A stretch of 64,000 bases of DNA from Pythium myriotylum (GCA_023091665.1 JALJCQ010000009.1:372001-436000), one strand, 5' to 3'; positions 29,764-40,719 are shown, counted from the stretch's first letter. Program-made: numbers and translations. Notes: generated from the letters alone by a model not told the origin.

Positions 29764-31902
29764 ATGTCGGCGAGAGCGACGTCGCCGCGTAGCGGCCCCA
29801 CATCCGTGTACACGAAGATGCACATCGGACTGGACCACGCGCTCATGCTGCTGCTGAAGGGCGAGGACGCGCCGCCGCCCGAGTGGAAACTGGGCTCGTC
29901 GGGCCGCCAAAAGCCCTTCGAGGCGTGGCGCGCGATCCGTGAAATCGCAGCCGACCGGCGGCAGGCACTGATAGAGAAAGAGGCGCGGCGCCACGCGAAG
30001 CGCAAGCTCAAAAAGAAGGAGGAGCAAGAGGAAGAGGAGGAGAAACCCGAGCCGAAACTCGTGTTTGTGGTCAAACCGACCAAGGCAAAAGAGGAGGTGA
30101 AGAAGGAGAAAGAAAAGAAGAAGAAAGCAGAGGGCAAAGGCCCCGTGGTCAAGACGCTCGACCTCTCGGGTGCGAACCTGTCGCCTGTCATTACGCACAA
30201 CAAGGCACCGTCGAGCCGCACGAACCACGACCGACTTGTAACCGTTGACGCGATGAAGCCGTTAGTGAAAGATCCGGAGTCTCCTATTGTGGATACGCTG
30301 ACCCGGCTTCGAGGTTTACCGCTGCTAGAGAATCTCGAGTCGGGAAGCAACAAGTACAAGGCGATCGTCAAATGGCTTGAAACTGACGATGGATCCAACC
30401 ACGCGCTGAGCCCAAGCCTCTCGTCCATGATCAACAAGTTACTAAAGAACGGTAACGTCGCTGCAAGTCTAGATAATGGCAAATCATCGCCCAAGCGAGC
30501 GCTTTCTCTTGATAATGAGACACTGAACGATCGGCTGAAACGAGAACGAAAATTGAATCGAAAGAACGGAGTGAAGAAGAATGGCGTCAAGACAGAACGC
30601 GGACGACGGAAATCAACCGGTGGCTCGGCCGTTAAGCGTCGGATACAGGACATGGATGGGTTCGTTGTGGGTTCGGATGAGGAAGAGTATGAGGACTCGG
30701 CATGGGTACAGGATAGCGAGGAGGAGTATGAGAGTGAGGAAGCGTCGGGATCAGATGATGGCATCGACTTCGAAATCGCTGTTGAAGGAGTCGAGGATAC
30801 TCGTCCCGAAGAACCACCGGCGAAGCCACGAACGTCAACACTACCAGATTCCGGGAAAGCATCCCCCAAGTCTCCTAGTAATGGTTCTACTCAACAACCA
30901 CTCTCTGCCACTGAACAGCTTGCAGTCGTCACGGCCAAGCTCCGTGAAAGCGAGAAGACAGATGCATCACAGAGCGAACCAACCTACTTGTCGTACAGCA
31001 AATCTGACACCAACATCGCAATCAAGCAAGAACCGAACGTTCCTGTCCTCATAATCAAGCTGATTCCGGCAGATGCAGGTTCCTCGGAGTCGAACGCTAT
31101 CGTGTTGGATGATAGTGACGATGAAGACGATGAAGATGCTCCTGTCGATGTCGTACTCCATCCTCGAGTGCTACCACCACCAGCATCTCCGAAATCACCA
31201 TCCAAACCTTCTCCGCGAAAACAAGCACCAGGTCCACGGTCTCCAAAACCATCACCGCGCCAAAAAGCAACTCCACCCCAACCGAAGACTCCACCAGCTG
31301 ATAAAACTGCTACAAAAGCAGCGGGTAAGGCCAAAGCAGTCCCTGCGACGAAGAAGCGCAAAGTAGAGGAGAGTGAAGAGGAGGAAAGCCAGGAAGAGGC
31401 CGAGTTCGTGGCTCCAGGCGAAGAAGATTCGTCCACCGACGACGAGGAGGATATGTTCGACCTCAATGAGGACGATGTTTATGTTGTGGAATCCATCTTG
31501 GAAGCCAAGCGTGGCCGCACACTGGTGACGAACTTTGGCCGCCCCACTAAAGAAGCCGATTTGTTTCTGGTCAAATGGGAAGGGTATGATGAGCTCACCT
31601 GGGAACCGGATGCCAACATCCCAAAACGCATCATCCAGTTTTTCAATGAGCGCGAACAGTTCAAGAAGAACTGCGGCTACCAAATTGACAAGTTCCTCCA
31701 GCGCAAAGTGGCCAAGAACTCGACGACTGGACGCGATGAGATCCTTTATTTAATTCAGTGGAAAGGGATGCCGCAGGCGTATTGGGAGGTTAAGGCCACG
31801 CTACCGCCCAAGATCTATCTCTGGCTGGAGAAAACAAGTCGTGCGACGTTGGGTAAGTCCGGTTTGGCTGGTCCGTCGCCAAGAAAGAAGACCAAGGCGT
31901 AG
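29764..31902 (+). CDS. Nuclear protein with two C-terminal chromodomains
   Basis: A 712-residue single exon, ATG 29764 (context caccATGt). Residues 1-110 contain a short conserved-looking domain (YTKMHIGLDHALMLLLKG, KPFEAWRAIREIAADRR) followed by a Lys/Glu-rich coiled region. The centre is long, disordered and rich in Ser, acidic and Pro/Lys stretches, with several basic patches fit for nuclear import. Near residue 573 a canonical chromodomain starts (VYVVESILEAKRG..DLFLVKWEGYDELTWEPDANI), and a second, more divergent one follows (YQIDKFLQRKV..ILYLIQWKGMPQAYWEV). Chromodomains bind methylated histone tails; two side by side may bind cooperatively. It is not a clear HP1, because no chromoshadow fold is evident, and not a CHD remodeler, because no helicase is present. 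Confidence 0.87.
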   Translation: MSARATSPRSGPTSVYTKMHIGLDHALMLLLKGEDAPPPEWKLGSSGRQKPFEAWRAIREIAADRRQALIEKEARRHAKRKLKKKEEQEEEEEKPEPKLVFVVKPTKAKEEVKKEKEKKKKAEGKGPVVKTLDLSGANLSPVITHNKAPSSRTNHDRLVTVDAMKPLVKDPESPIVDTLTRLRGLPLLENLESGSNKYKAIVKWLETDDGSNHALSPSLSSMINKLLKNGNVAASLDNGKSSPKRALSLDNETLNDRLKRERKLNRKNGVKKNGVKTERGRRKSTGGSAVKRRIQDMDGFVVGSDEEEYEDSAWVQDSEEEYESEEASGSDDGIDFEIAVEGVEDTRPEEPPAKPRTSTLPDSGKASPKSPSNGSTQQPLSATEQLAVVTAKLRESEKTDASQSEPTYLSYSKSDTNIAIKQEPNVPVLIIKLIPADAGSSESNAIVLDDSDDEDDEDAPVDVVLHPRVLPPPASPKSPSKPSPRKQAPGPRSPKPSPRQKATPPQPKTPPADKTATKAAGKAKAVPATKKRKVEESEEEESQEEAEFVAPGEEDSSTDDEEDMFDLNEDDVYVVESILEAKRGRTLVTNFGRPTKEADLFLVKWEGYDELTWEPDANIPKRIIQFFNEREQFKKNCGYQIDKFLQRKVAKNSTTGRDEILYLIQWKGMPQAYWEVKATLPPKIYLWLEKTSRATLGKSGLAGPSPRKKTKA

Positions 31903-31980
31903 ACAGAGTTTTATCCAAAAAGTAATACTAAACGTGTCGTCATATTGCAAACCTCCCCGACCGTCAGGGCCTGTTCGCGT

Positions 31981-32913
31981 TTAGACGATACGGTCGAGTT
32001 CGGTAGCGTATGAGAGCATCTCCCCAGCAAGCTTGAGCGACGGGATGTCGGACGCGCCGAGGCTCTTCTCGGGAGCCTTGAACCAGATAAAGTTGTCACG
32101 GACGACCCACTCTGGCTTGCGCTCCTGGATGTAAGCGTTGAGCTCCGTAGGCGAGTCAAAGATGAGCATTTTCTGTGCGTCACTGATCTCGAGGCACTGG
32201 TAGGCGATCTCAGCGCAGTCGGCGATGTTCTCACGCACGGTCTGCAGCAACTGCGACAGGAAGAACTTGAAGAACGGGTTCGGCACGTTCGCGCGCGCCT
32301 CGAGCACCTTGTTGTAGCTGCCTTCCATCAAATACTGTTCCAGCTTGATGGCGAACGCGATGTTGGCATCTTCACGGCTCTTCTCCGGGATCAGCTCGAG
32401 CTGCACGTCATATCACCAAGAGGTCAGTCATGGCACAACACAATCGCAGCGAGCCTTGCACGGACCTCATTATGGAACTCGGCCATGCGGTTCTCGACAA
32501 GAAGCTGCAGTAGACGCGTGCCGAGGATCGGGAAGTGGAGCTGCGAGGGCGGCAGCTCGGCGCTCACGGCGGCGCTGTAGTAGACCTTGAGCTGGAGCAC
32601 GTTGCGCTCAAAGCCCGCAATGTCCTCGCTGAGCACGCTCAGGATGGTTGCGCTCTCGAGCACGTGGCGCGCGACCGCCTTCTCCTGCGCCGCGGTGGCC
32701 GACACGACCGTGCTCGGCGGCAGCGACGGCAGCTGTGTCAACGCAATCTACGACGACAATGGAGATCAGTTTCTCGCTCGGTTCTCGGCCGATTTTCACC
32801 GGAATCACGCGCACCTTGAGCTTGGCAAGCAGCGGCTTGGCCTCCTGCACGCGCTGCGCGTCGACGGCCGCGCGCAGCGCCTCGGCTTCCTTCTGCAGTG
32901 CGTCGACGCTCAT
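31981..32913 (-). CDS. RPN12: 26S proteasome lid subunit Rpn12/PSMD8
   Basis: Three exons, 32913-32815, 32732-32466 and 32400-31981, with introns of 82 and 65 bases (both GT-AG, phase 0) give 261 residues, the usual size. Recognisable stretches are QLHFPILGTRLLQLLVENRMAEFHNEL, IKLEQYLMEGSYNKV and the C-terminal PCI-like part (ARANVPNPFFKFFLSQLLQTVRENIADCAEIAYQCL). The subunit is part of the regulatory lid that helps assemble and dock the 19S particle. The gene is convergent with the chromodomain gene (about 80 bases apart) and divergent from the next gene (about 195 bases), a compact housekeeping layout. Confidence 0.92.
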
Positions 32914-33107
32914 GGGCGTTCCTAGTAGATCCTCGATGAGCCTTCTCGCTTTGGATATCGGAGCTGCCCAGGGGACCGGCGACCTTCGCGCAACCTTCCT
33001 ACTACCTCAAAACCTAGCCTAGCCTAATACACACATGTAACTGGTTACATATGCGTAACCTCCCGAGGGTACGTAGCTCCTCAAAAGCGCAGGGCAAGCA
33101 AGCAAGC
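32914..33107. promoter_or_regulatory. Bidirectional promoter, Rpn12 and unidentified gene
   Basis: Only 194 bases lie between the two start codons of divergent genes. It includes an aacctagcctagcctaata repeat near 33010 and a gtaactggttac palindrome near 33038. Shared regulation is inferred from the spacing. Confidence 0.5.
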
Positions 33108-34048
33108 ATGAGCGGGAGAGCGTACGCGAGGAACCCGAGCGGCGCGCTGGGCGGCGCCACGGACATCAACAGCATCGTGCCGCATCGCTTCCGCATCGAG
33201 GCGCCTCGGTGCACGAACAAGCTCAAGGACGCGGCGATCCGGAGGTGGGTTTCGCGGCGGAAAACGACCGCGGATCGCGGCCAGGAGACTGAGTTGAATG
33301 GAGCGTTTGTTTAGAGCTATTCAGCGGCGCTGCAAGGAGAAGAACTGGAAAAAGCTGCTGCGCTTGCGCCACACGCGGCTCGTGCCAGTCGTGGACGAGC
33401 TGCTTCCAGAGGAAAACAGTCTGAAAGAGGATGACAGGGCGCTGGAGAACGGCCACACGTCATCGGAGGAAAATGGCGCGGACGTGATTAATAATGCGTC
33501 AGAGCAGACGACTGCTGAGCAAGCAAGTGGCGTAGAGAAGGAAGAGGAAGGCGAGAAGATGGAGATCGAGACGCCCGTCGTGGTTGACCCCAAGGAGAAG
33601 GAGAGGGAGGAGCTCGAACTTGCAAAGCAGAAACTGCGGGTACGACTGGTCTTCGATCAACGATTTAACGATACAAGACTCGTTCGTGTTTTGACTGAAT
33701 GGGGACTCCGCTAATCCGTAGGAAATGGAGGAAAGACTCACGACGTTGTCGGCTGAGAAGCACGCCAAGTTTCAGCAACTAAAGGACATTCTCATCGCCG
33801 AGGCTCGATCAAAAAGCATGCCGCCGATGCCTAAGAAGCGCCGCGTCGACTCTGTAGGCTCTGTGGGCACAAGCAACTCGCCTAGCTTGACTGCGGTTAG
33901 TGGTGGCACCATCGAAGGCGGCATCTCGTTGCTCGGAGCACCCGGTCCGAATCTCTTGCGAGCTCAATCATTCAGTGGCACGAGCAGCATCGGCGCCAAC
34001 GACTTTGCGAGTTCAGATGCTCAGAGCAAGGATCCATCAAGACGGTAG
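33108..34048 (+). CDS. Unidentified three-exon protein, Lys/Arg-rich N-terminus
   Basis: Exons 33108-33244, 33315-33639 and 33722-34048 with introns of 70 and 82 bases (GT-AG) keep one frame and give 262 residues. The N-terminus (MSGRAYARNPSGALGG, RFRIEAPRCTNKLKDAAIRR, then RRCKEKNWKKLLRLRH) looks like a conserved basic helix pair. The middle is Glu-rich and probably coiled. Exon 3 begins EMEERLTTLSAEKHAKFQQLKDIL, a helical segment, then a KKRRVDS nuclear import-like patch and a Ser/Gly-rich tail. I do not recognise the family; a nuclear chromatin or transcription role is a guess from composition. It lies just upstream of the channel gene, 111 bases apart. Confidence 0.72.
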
Positions 34049-34159
34049 GAAAGGTGATCCGTGTCATTTTGCGTGTGTGTGGGCTGGGATAAGAACGTAT
34101 AACCGCTAACGTGGTCATATATTCGAGCAAAGCGTCGCGTCCTTTCGTGTTCCTTGCCA

Positions 34160-36997
34160 ATGGTATTTGATGTCAGCAGTGGAAACTTTGCAATGCGGCG
34201 GCATGGCGACACACAAGAGATTGATGCAGCAGTGGATGCAACGATCGATGCTGTGAAAGCTGACGAGGATGGTCTTCGCGACGTGGAAATGGCCCCATCA
34301 CCAATGAAACCCAAGTCAACGGGTGATGGAGATAGCGGTATCATCGACGCGTCGGCACCACCAGGGTTCCATCCTTCACTCGGTACACGGAACACTGCAC
34401 AGCGAGCCAAGCCGGCTCCATTCCTGCGTGACGAATCTTTCAAGCGGATTAGCCACTCGCCGGTTCCTTTCGGCTCGCTCTCGGAGGCATTCGCGTTCAC
34501 CGTTTTCTTGATCGTGTTCATTCTCGCGACTTCAGTCGTCGGCCGGGACGAACACGGCTTCTACTTTTCGAATCGTATTCGTGCTGCATTGATAGAGCGG
34601 GACTTCGAGGTTGCGATCCAGCAAGACAGCTCTTCGGTGCAGAAACAGTTTGTTGGTATACTCGACCTTGCTGATTTGTGGTCATTTATTGAAGGCCCGT
34701 TTCTCGATTCGGTCTACGGCACGGGCCCGGTAAGCATGACAGACCCTAACGCCGCCGCAAGTGCCGGCACAACAATGCTCTCGTATAATCGTGTACTCGG
34801 TGGCGTGAGGTTTAGAACTTTGCGTGTTAAGCCCGATACGTGCCCGGGCCTTGCTCGAATCCCAGAGTATGCGTCACTTGTGCCATACTGCTACGGGCGT
34901 TTCTCATCCTCAATCGAGCAGACCCAAGGGTATGGACCAATCCTCAATAGCGCTGATATTACAGCGTCGTTCGCCTTCAAGTTTGCACAGACTTTCTTCG
35001 CCGACAAGCAAAATACTAAGACCTATGATGACCTCACCACGTGCTACAGCGATTGCGGGCGCTCATGTGGCGACCACTACGGTGTTGATCGATTTCGGTA
35101 TACTGCTGAGTGTACGACAGCGTGCGGCGTCCACTGCAAGTGTATTTACGAGCAGCCAGTGGGATTCACGAATCTCTGCCTGGACCCGAGCCCAAACGGT
35201 GCCAACAGAGACTTACCAGCCGCCGTGTACTCGTACAATTGGAGCTCTGCAGCGTCCACGGGTGCATCCAAGGTCGCAGCCTACACAAACGAGTACCCCG
35301 GCTCGGGCTATGTGGTAGACTTGCCTCTCAATGCCACACTTGCTGCAGAATCCGTCGCTCAAATGATGAAAAATCGGTTTGTGGACCTTGCGACTCGCGC
35401 ACTCGTAATCGACTTCACGTTGTTCAACGCTTATCTGAAGCTATTCAACATTGTTCAGTTTGTGATCGAGTTCCCATCGAGCGGTGGGATCTACACATCC
35501 TTTTCAGATGATGTTGTTGACGTGTTTCAGTATTCGACGCCTTACGACACGGCCCGCATTGTGCTCGAGCTTTTATTGGTCGCATTTATTGCTTGGCGGT
35601 GGAAGCAGCTCATGCAAAAATGGTATTCGATGGGCATCCGCACGTACTTCGCGTACGACACGCTGTGGCACGCGATCGAGAGCGCTCACCTCACGATGTT
35701 TCTCGTAGTAATTGCGTTCCGACTGTACGTGATTGACTTGAGTTACGGCACGCTAAGCGGCAAAATCGCGAAGACTCTCTCATCCTCAACACCATCCGAG
35801 ATCCCGACATTTCACTCGCTCGCACGTGTACGTCACGTGGATGCAATTCTCAGCAGCATTAATGCTTCGCTTGTCTGGATGCAGTTTCTCAAGTATACAC
35901 AGATGAGCAAGCGCATGTGCCTGTTGTTGCGCACACTGCGTCGTGCGAGCGCCGATCTCTTCTGGTTTCTCGTATATTTCTTCTCGTGCATCTGTGCGTT
36001 TGCCCAGATTGGTTTCCTTCTGTTTGGGTTGAATCTTGCACGCTTCCGCTCGCTGGGTGTGTCGATCGTCACAGTGTTGCAGGCTGTCGCTGGCGATTTG
36101 GATTACGCGACCCTCGCGGAAGTACATCGCACTCTCGGGCCGATCTACTACGTGACGTTCTACCTGCTATTACTGCTAATTCTGCTGAATGTGTTTCTCG
36201 CGATCGTTAACGACGCATACATTCAGACGATAAGCGAGCAAGAAGAGGAGGACGATGCTGAAGAAGCTACGCTTTTGCGTTCCGAGCGGTCTGGCGCTGA
36301 TCAGAACGCCGACGTTGAGGCCCATCTCAAGCGCCTCGAGCGACATGAACTCGAACAGTTGCGTAAATATCCGTTCTCAAAAGGTCTCACACCAGCATTC
36401 AAGCTACTCGTGGCCGACCTCAAGCGAACAGTGTACGAGCTACGGACTGGCAAGCGCATATTCAAGGTAGACCCGATGGTCAGTGGTATGATTGGAGTCA
36501 TGGGAGTCGGCGGTGGAGGAGTTGGAGATGAGAACGCGATCAGCCCTCCAGGTATGCGGGTTGCGGGTGTGGCCTCTCGGAAGCTCACGATTCAGGTGAA
36601 ACGTCAACTCGAGAAGCAAATGCAGCTCCAGGAACTCAGGCGCGAGGCCAAACGAATGGAGCAAGAAAAAGAGCAACGCGAGATCATCGAGACTCAAAAG
36701 AACGAGCTTGCGGCGCGACTGACGACGCTCGTGGAGAGCAACCGCGAGAAGGCGCGACGTATGGAAGACATGGAGAATATGCTCAGCTCGATTCAGACGA
36801 TGTGCCAGCAGCTCGTGACAGCTGCGATGGAGGATATGCCGAAGTCGCCTAAGCGCACGACGACCACAGCAACAAGTGCGAGTGGGCGGCCGCTCACAGG
36901 CTCGACCGCATTAGCAATGGCTCTGCAACGACAAAAGACGACGGGACGAGGACTCGGAAAAAACGGAGAGGCAGAGATCGAGGAGATCACGCTGTAA
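34160..36997 (+). CDS. Polycystin-2-like (TRPP) cation channel
   Basis: A 945-residue single exon from ATG 34160; later Met codons are possible. The first ~105 residues are cytosolic, and the first membrane span is near 110-128 (FAFTVFLIVFILATSVVG). A large extracellular domain follows, with GGVRFRTLRVK..C and a Cys-rich insert (CYSDCGRSCGDHYG...CTTACGVHCKC). Spans S2-S6 follow from about residue 465. The pore region reads LQAVAGDLDYATL, then HRTLGPIYYVTFYLLLLLILLNVFLAIVNDAY, very like PKD2 (GD in the filter, FLAI.ND at the S6 end). A C-terminal coiled region (about 810-880) could aid assembly; no EF hand is visible. The channel probably passes Ca2+ or Na+. The Cys-rich insert is unusual for the family. 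Confidence 0.88.
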   Translation: MVFDVSSGNFAMRRHGDTQEIDAAVDATIDAVKADEDGLRDVEMAPSPMKPKSTGDGDSGIIDASAPPGFHPSLGTRNTAQRAKPAPFLRDESFKRISHSPVPFGSLSEAFAFTVFLIVFILATSVVGRDEHGFYFSNRIRAALIERDFEVAIQQDSSSVQKQFVGILDLADLWSFIEGPFLDSVYGTGPVSMTDPNAAASAGTTMLSYNRVLGGVRFRTLRVKPDTCPGLARIPEYASLVPYCYGRFSSSIEQTQGYGPILNSADITASFAFKFAQTFFADKQNTKTYDDLTTCYSDCGRSCGDHYGVDRFRYTAECTTACGVHCKCIYEQPVGFTNLCLDPSPNGANRDLPAAVYSYNWSSAASTGASKVAAYTNEYPGSGYVVDLPLNATLAAESVAQMMKNRFVDLATRALVIDFTLFNAYLKLFNIVQFVIEFPSSGGIYTSFSDDVVDVFQYSTPYDTARIVLELLLVAFIAWRWKQLMQKWYSMGIRTYFAYDTLWHAIESAHLTMFLVVIAFRLYVIDLSYGTLSGKIAKTLSSSTPSEIPTFHSLARVRHVDAILSSINASLVWMQFLKYTQMSKRMCLLLRTLRRASADLFWFLVYFFSCICAFAQIGFLLFGLNLARFRSLGVSIVTVLQAVAGDLDYATLAEVHRTLGPIYYVTFYLLLLLILLNVFLAIVNDAYIQTISEQEEEDDAEEATLLRSERSGADQNADVEAHLKRLERHELEQLRKYPFSKGLTPAFKLLVADLKRTVYELRTGKRIFKVDPMVSGMIGVMGVGGGGVGDENAISPPGMRVAGVASRKLTIQVKRQLEKQMQLQELRREAKRMEQEKEQREIIETQKNELAARLTTLVESNREKARRMEDMENMLSSIQTMCQQLVTAAMEDMPKSPKRTTTTATSASGRPLTGSTALAMALQRQKTTGRGLGKNGEAEIEEITL

Positions 36998-37031
36998 GCA
37001 GTATTCAAACACGCCACTGTTCTAGAGAATG

Positions 37032-39206
37032 CTAAAGAACCTGCGTGAACTGCTGATGGGGTCCGCTAGGAGCAGGGTGTGCCGGCCGTTGCGGAGGTAT
37101 TCGTCGCGGCTGCTCGTGCTGTGGTGCCGCTAGCCGAACATCATCTTCTTTCCCGTTGACAGGAACCAAAGTTGTCGCTGCGACGGCCGTGACACGTCGG
37201 TGGGCGAGTGTCGTCGCTAATGAGGGGGCCACGTAGGACGCCGACGTCTTCACGTCAATGACAGTCTGTCGTCGATCGGTTAGTGGCGCGGACTTCCTCT
37301 GGGACGGGAGCAGAGGCGTGAGAGCGACCATTCCATTGCTCACCGATACACGTGTAGGCTGGGAGCTGCCCTGAGATGGCAGCCTCGCCATTGTCGAGCT
37401 CATGATGGCAGCTGGGATCTGCGGTCGTTGGGGAGGAGCCGCGGCCGTGGGTGTAGTGTGGGTTCCATTCGTAAGCAGCACGAGGTTGCGGCCGCTACGC
37501 ACAGAGCTGGGTCTTCGACTGGCCGAGCCGAGAGGGTTTTGAGACCGTGGCGATGCGACCTGCGACGGTGTTCTCGTGACCTGAGTTGAAGTTCCGCTCA
37601 TATCGCTTGCTCGCCGGCGTTGGGCACCTGTAGCCTCTGCAGCGAGCGAGAGTGGTGTGGTTGGAGAGATAGCAGCGGCGCTGCTCGGCGCTTTGATGGG
37701 CACGGGCTCCTTGCTCGTGCGAATGCCCGTGGACCGCACTTCTTCACTTGGTGCTATCTCGGGCCGGCGTGGTGTGCCATCCGACTTCTCCGAGACGGAC
37801 GGAGGCTTGGGCTGCGGAGGCAGCTGGACGGCAGCTCGTGGCGCAGGTTGCTGTGGCTGCGAAGGTTGCTCTTTCATTAGCCGAACAAGTTTACTACAAG
37901 TCACATGTGAGTGGGCGGCTTTCCTGATTCCACGGAGCAAAAACGGCTCGCGTACTTGTACATGAGAAAATATGCAGCCGTGAGGTTGTTATGAATCTTC
38001 TGGACGAGTGCTTCTTGGACGGTGGTGGGATCGAGACCGAACGTGGCGAGATGATGGAGGATGTGATTTTTCACTCGCGTGTCCTCGGGGCTCGCAACAA
38101 CCGAGCGGGGTACGACGCGCGAGCTCGTGAACCACGGATGCTGACGGATCATCTCGGTTGTGTATCTCTTTTCGGGGTTTGTCTCGAAGATTCGGCGGAT
38201 TAGATCCTGAACGGCCTGGTCACCAAGAACGAATCTGTCAGAGTCAATCAGGCGGACACAGATATCAGAACCCGAGTTTTACATGGGAAAGAAACGGCGG
38301 CAACTTGTAATCGGCACTTAGGATCTTTTTGTAGAGCATGTTGGTGTTGCTGTCTTCGAATGGCAAGAACCCGCAGACCATGGCGAAGAGCACAACCCCG
38401 AGGCTCCAAATATCTGCCACAGGGCCTTTGTACAGTTTTCCTTGGATCATCTCCGGCGCAGCATAACATGGTGAGCCGCATGCCGTACGCAACAGCCTCC
38501 CACCGTCGTGCGTGTTGCTCAGACCAAAGTCCACGATTTTAACGAGGAATCCCGTGGGCATTGATGCACACGACTGCAGAAGCAGGTTCTCGGGTTTGAG
38601 GTCGCGGTGCGTGACCTCGTTTGCGTGGAGATAGTCGAGCCCATCGACGATCTGCTGGAAAAGTACGACGGCATCAGGCTCCCGAATACGATGGTGGGCC
38701 ACGATGTACTCGAACATCTCGCCACTGTCGACGTACTCCATGACGAGGAAGATGCGTTCTGGCGAGTCGATGACCTCAAACAGCTGGATCACGTTGACGT
38801 GGCGGTTGCGCTTGAGGATCTTGATCTCTCGTGCTACACGCTCCACGTCTGCAACTTCCACTATGCGCTTCTTCTCAAGAATCTTGACAGCCACCTTTTC
38901 GCCCGTGATGAGATGTAGCCCGAGCTTGACCTTGCCGAATGTTCCCTTCCCGATGGTCTCGCCCAATGCATAGTCTCCGATAACCTCCCCGGCGTTGCCT
39001 GGTGAAGCGGTGAGGTGGGATCGGGAACGCTGAGTCGAGACTATTGGCGGAGAAGTGTTTGTGGGCACTGAGACCTGGTTTTCGGGCTTTGCCATCGCCG
39101 GCGTGGCGCGTCCTGGCTTTTTCGGCGAGTTCCCGTTCGTGACTGATGTCTCAGGAGAGTCAGAAATGGCAGACAACGACGGAGCGTGAGCCCCGGTGGC
39201 TGTCAT
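37032..39206 (-). CDS. SNF1/AMPK-alpha type protein kinase, three exons
   Basis: Exons 39206-38283, 38215-37956 and 37893-37032 (introns 67 and 62 bases) give 681 residues. The kinase domain begins near residue 77: GKGTFGKVKLG, Lys108 in VAVKIL, HRDLKPEN (200-207), DFG (226-228), and an activation loop LLRTACGSPCYAAPE with Thr241 where AMPK is phosphorylated. After the kinase come DLIRRIFETNPEKRYT, IRQHPWF and a UBA-like/autoinhibitory segment (LATFGLDPTTVQEALVQKIHNNLTAAYFLMY). The C-terminal ~290 residues are Pro/Ser/Thr-rich without a clear beta-binding domain. This is an energy-sensing kinase of the SNF1 branch; which subfamily (SNF1, SIK or MARK-like) is less certain. The first acceptor was set at 38216 because it alone keeps the AMPK-like frame. 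Confidence 0.88.
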
Positions 39207-39434
39207 CACGCCTCGAAAGTAGAAAAAGGGGGGACCGAGGATCGGGAGAGCCGAGAGAAGAAGGAGGAAGGCTCCGTTGGAGCCGGTCGCTCGGCTGCAG
39301 TTGGCTCGTCAAGTAGCACTTTTTGAAACAGAACAGCATCGCATACAAGTGCTATTTCTGGATGGTCATACGCTACCCCGAGCTTTTTATTCCGCATGGG
39401 TAAGATTTCTCCCCATGATGTGAGGCTTTAGTCT

Positions 39435-40622
39435 TTACTGGATCTGGTGGATGAGTAACTCGACAGGCAGCAAGCTCGCGTCATTCGTGAGCACAACGTC
39501 GTAAAGCTTGAGATAGTCGTCAAGCGATTCTTCGACGTGAACGTTGAGGAAGCCGATACGAATGATCTCATCCTCGGTCACGTCCAAGCCTTTCGACATG
39601 TTGATGTCGCCGCGCGAGTCACCTAGCAGTAGGATGTTGCGACGTTGCTGCATCTTGCACTGCTGATAGAACGGCGTGTCGAGCAGCACACTCGCATTCT
39701 TATTGAAGCAGTGGATCAGCTATAAACCAAACAGTGAGAACGCCTGCACATCTCAACAGGAAAAGTCGTACTTACGCTGCCTTGGAATCCCGTGATCTGG
39801 CCGTTCTCGTCGAACTTCATCATGTTGGACACAACATGGACGTTGCCAGGCGTCGTCTCGAGCCCCTCGCGACGAAACTCCTGGTGGAGAACTTCGTGGA
39901 TCACGTCGTATAGACCCGCCGAGAAGATCAGTGTCGGGACTTTCTCCTGAGCGAGAACGCGGAAGATTTCCTTAAATCCGGGGCGGAAAATGAGGTCGCC
40001 GTGAGTCACAGCGTCTCGAATGTTCTGCTTGTTGAGCTTGTGCTTGACGAGCAAGCTGTGTGCACTCTCCCACCTGCAAGTCACAAGTAAGCCTCCGCTT
40101 GCAATCAACCACGAGCAAAACCACGACGTGCCACTCGATCATGTACGGCAGCTTCTCGTCCTGGGTCATGGTCGGCGACATCTCGATGGGAAAGTACTTT
40201 TTAAACAGCGCCGTCTCCTGCTCCGTGATCTCCTTGGCCACGAACTTGCTCGACATGAGTAGACTGTGGCTGCTGCGTGCGTGTTCGCCCGACGGCTTGA
40301 ACTGCGGCGTCAGCGTCTGATCGAAGTCCGCGATCACGATCAGTTTATCAAGACCATCCGTGCAGAACTTCTTCCACTTGCGAGCAAACACATCTAACCA
40401 CCGACCGAGTCAGCCACCAATACAAAATCATACTCAAGAACCTTCCTCGACGAGAATACCTGGATCGCGAACGATCATAGCCGGCTTGCCAACCCCACTG
40501 CGCTTGGATGCGACTGACTTGGGCGTCGCGTCCGACCGCGCGCGTCCACCACCAACAGCAGCAGCAGCAGCTGAGAGCGCGAGCCCCATGGGCACAGCAC
40601 GACGCACACGAGCGAGCAGCAT
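39435..40622 (-). CDS. 5'-nucleotidase III-like paralogue with a relocated intron
   Basis: Exons 40622-40460, 40393-40132, 40073-39776 and 39719-39435 give 335 residues. Introns are 66, 58 and 56 bases. The middle intron has a GC donor (gcacgt) and AG acceptor; only this choice gives the family IEWWESAHSLLVKHKL. Exon 1 encodes a basic, Ala-rich leader (MLLARVRRAVPMGLALSAAAAA) and the shared PAMIVRDP. HAD motifs are DFDQTLT and LGDSRGDINM. Exons 2 plus 3 total 560 bases, exactly as in both paralogues, where the split is 105/455. It shares a short promoter with the divergent paralogue at 40720. The HAD nucleophile Asp is present, so activity is expected. Confidence 0.85.
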
Positions 40623-40719
40623 TGCAGCGAAAATGCGGAAATGGCCGAAATATCTGAGACCGTGGAGATTGATCCCCTTAATCAGTGCGACCTTCACTCG
40701 CGGTGGCACAACTCGACCA
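40623..40719. promoter_or_regulatory. 97-bp bidirectional promoter between two nucleotidase paralogues
   Basis: The two start codons (40622 minus and 40720 plus) are only 97 bases apart, so both paralogues must share one regulatory segment. I see no clear TATA box. The compact head-to-head pair suggests coordinated expression, by inference. Confidence 0.55.

Noticed and set aside
29508..30869. 453-codon minus-strand open frame
   Set aside because: It is antisense to the chromodomain gene; its Ser/Phe-rich composition is what the reverse of Lys/Glu/Asp-rich codons gives.
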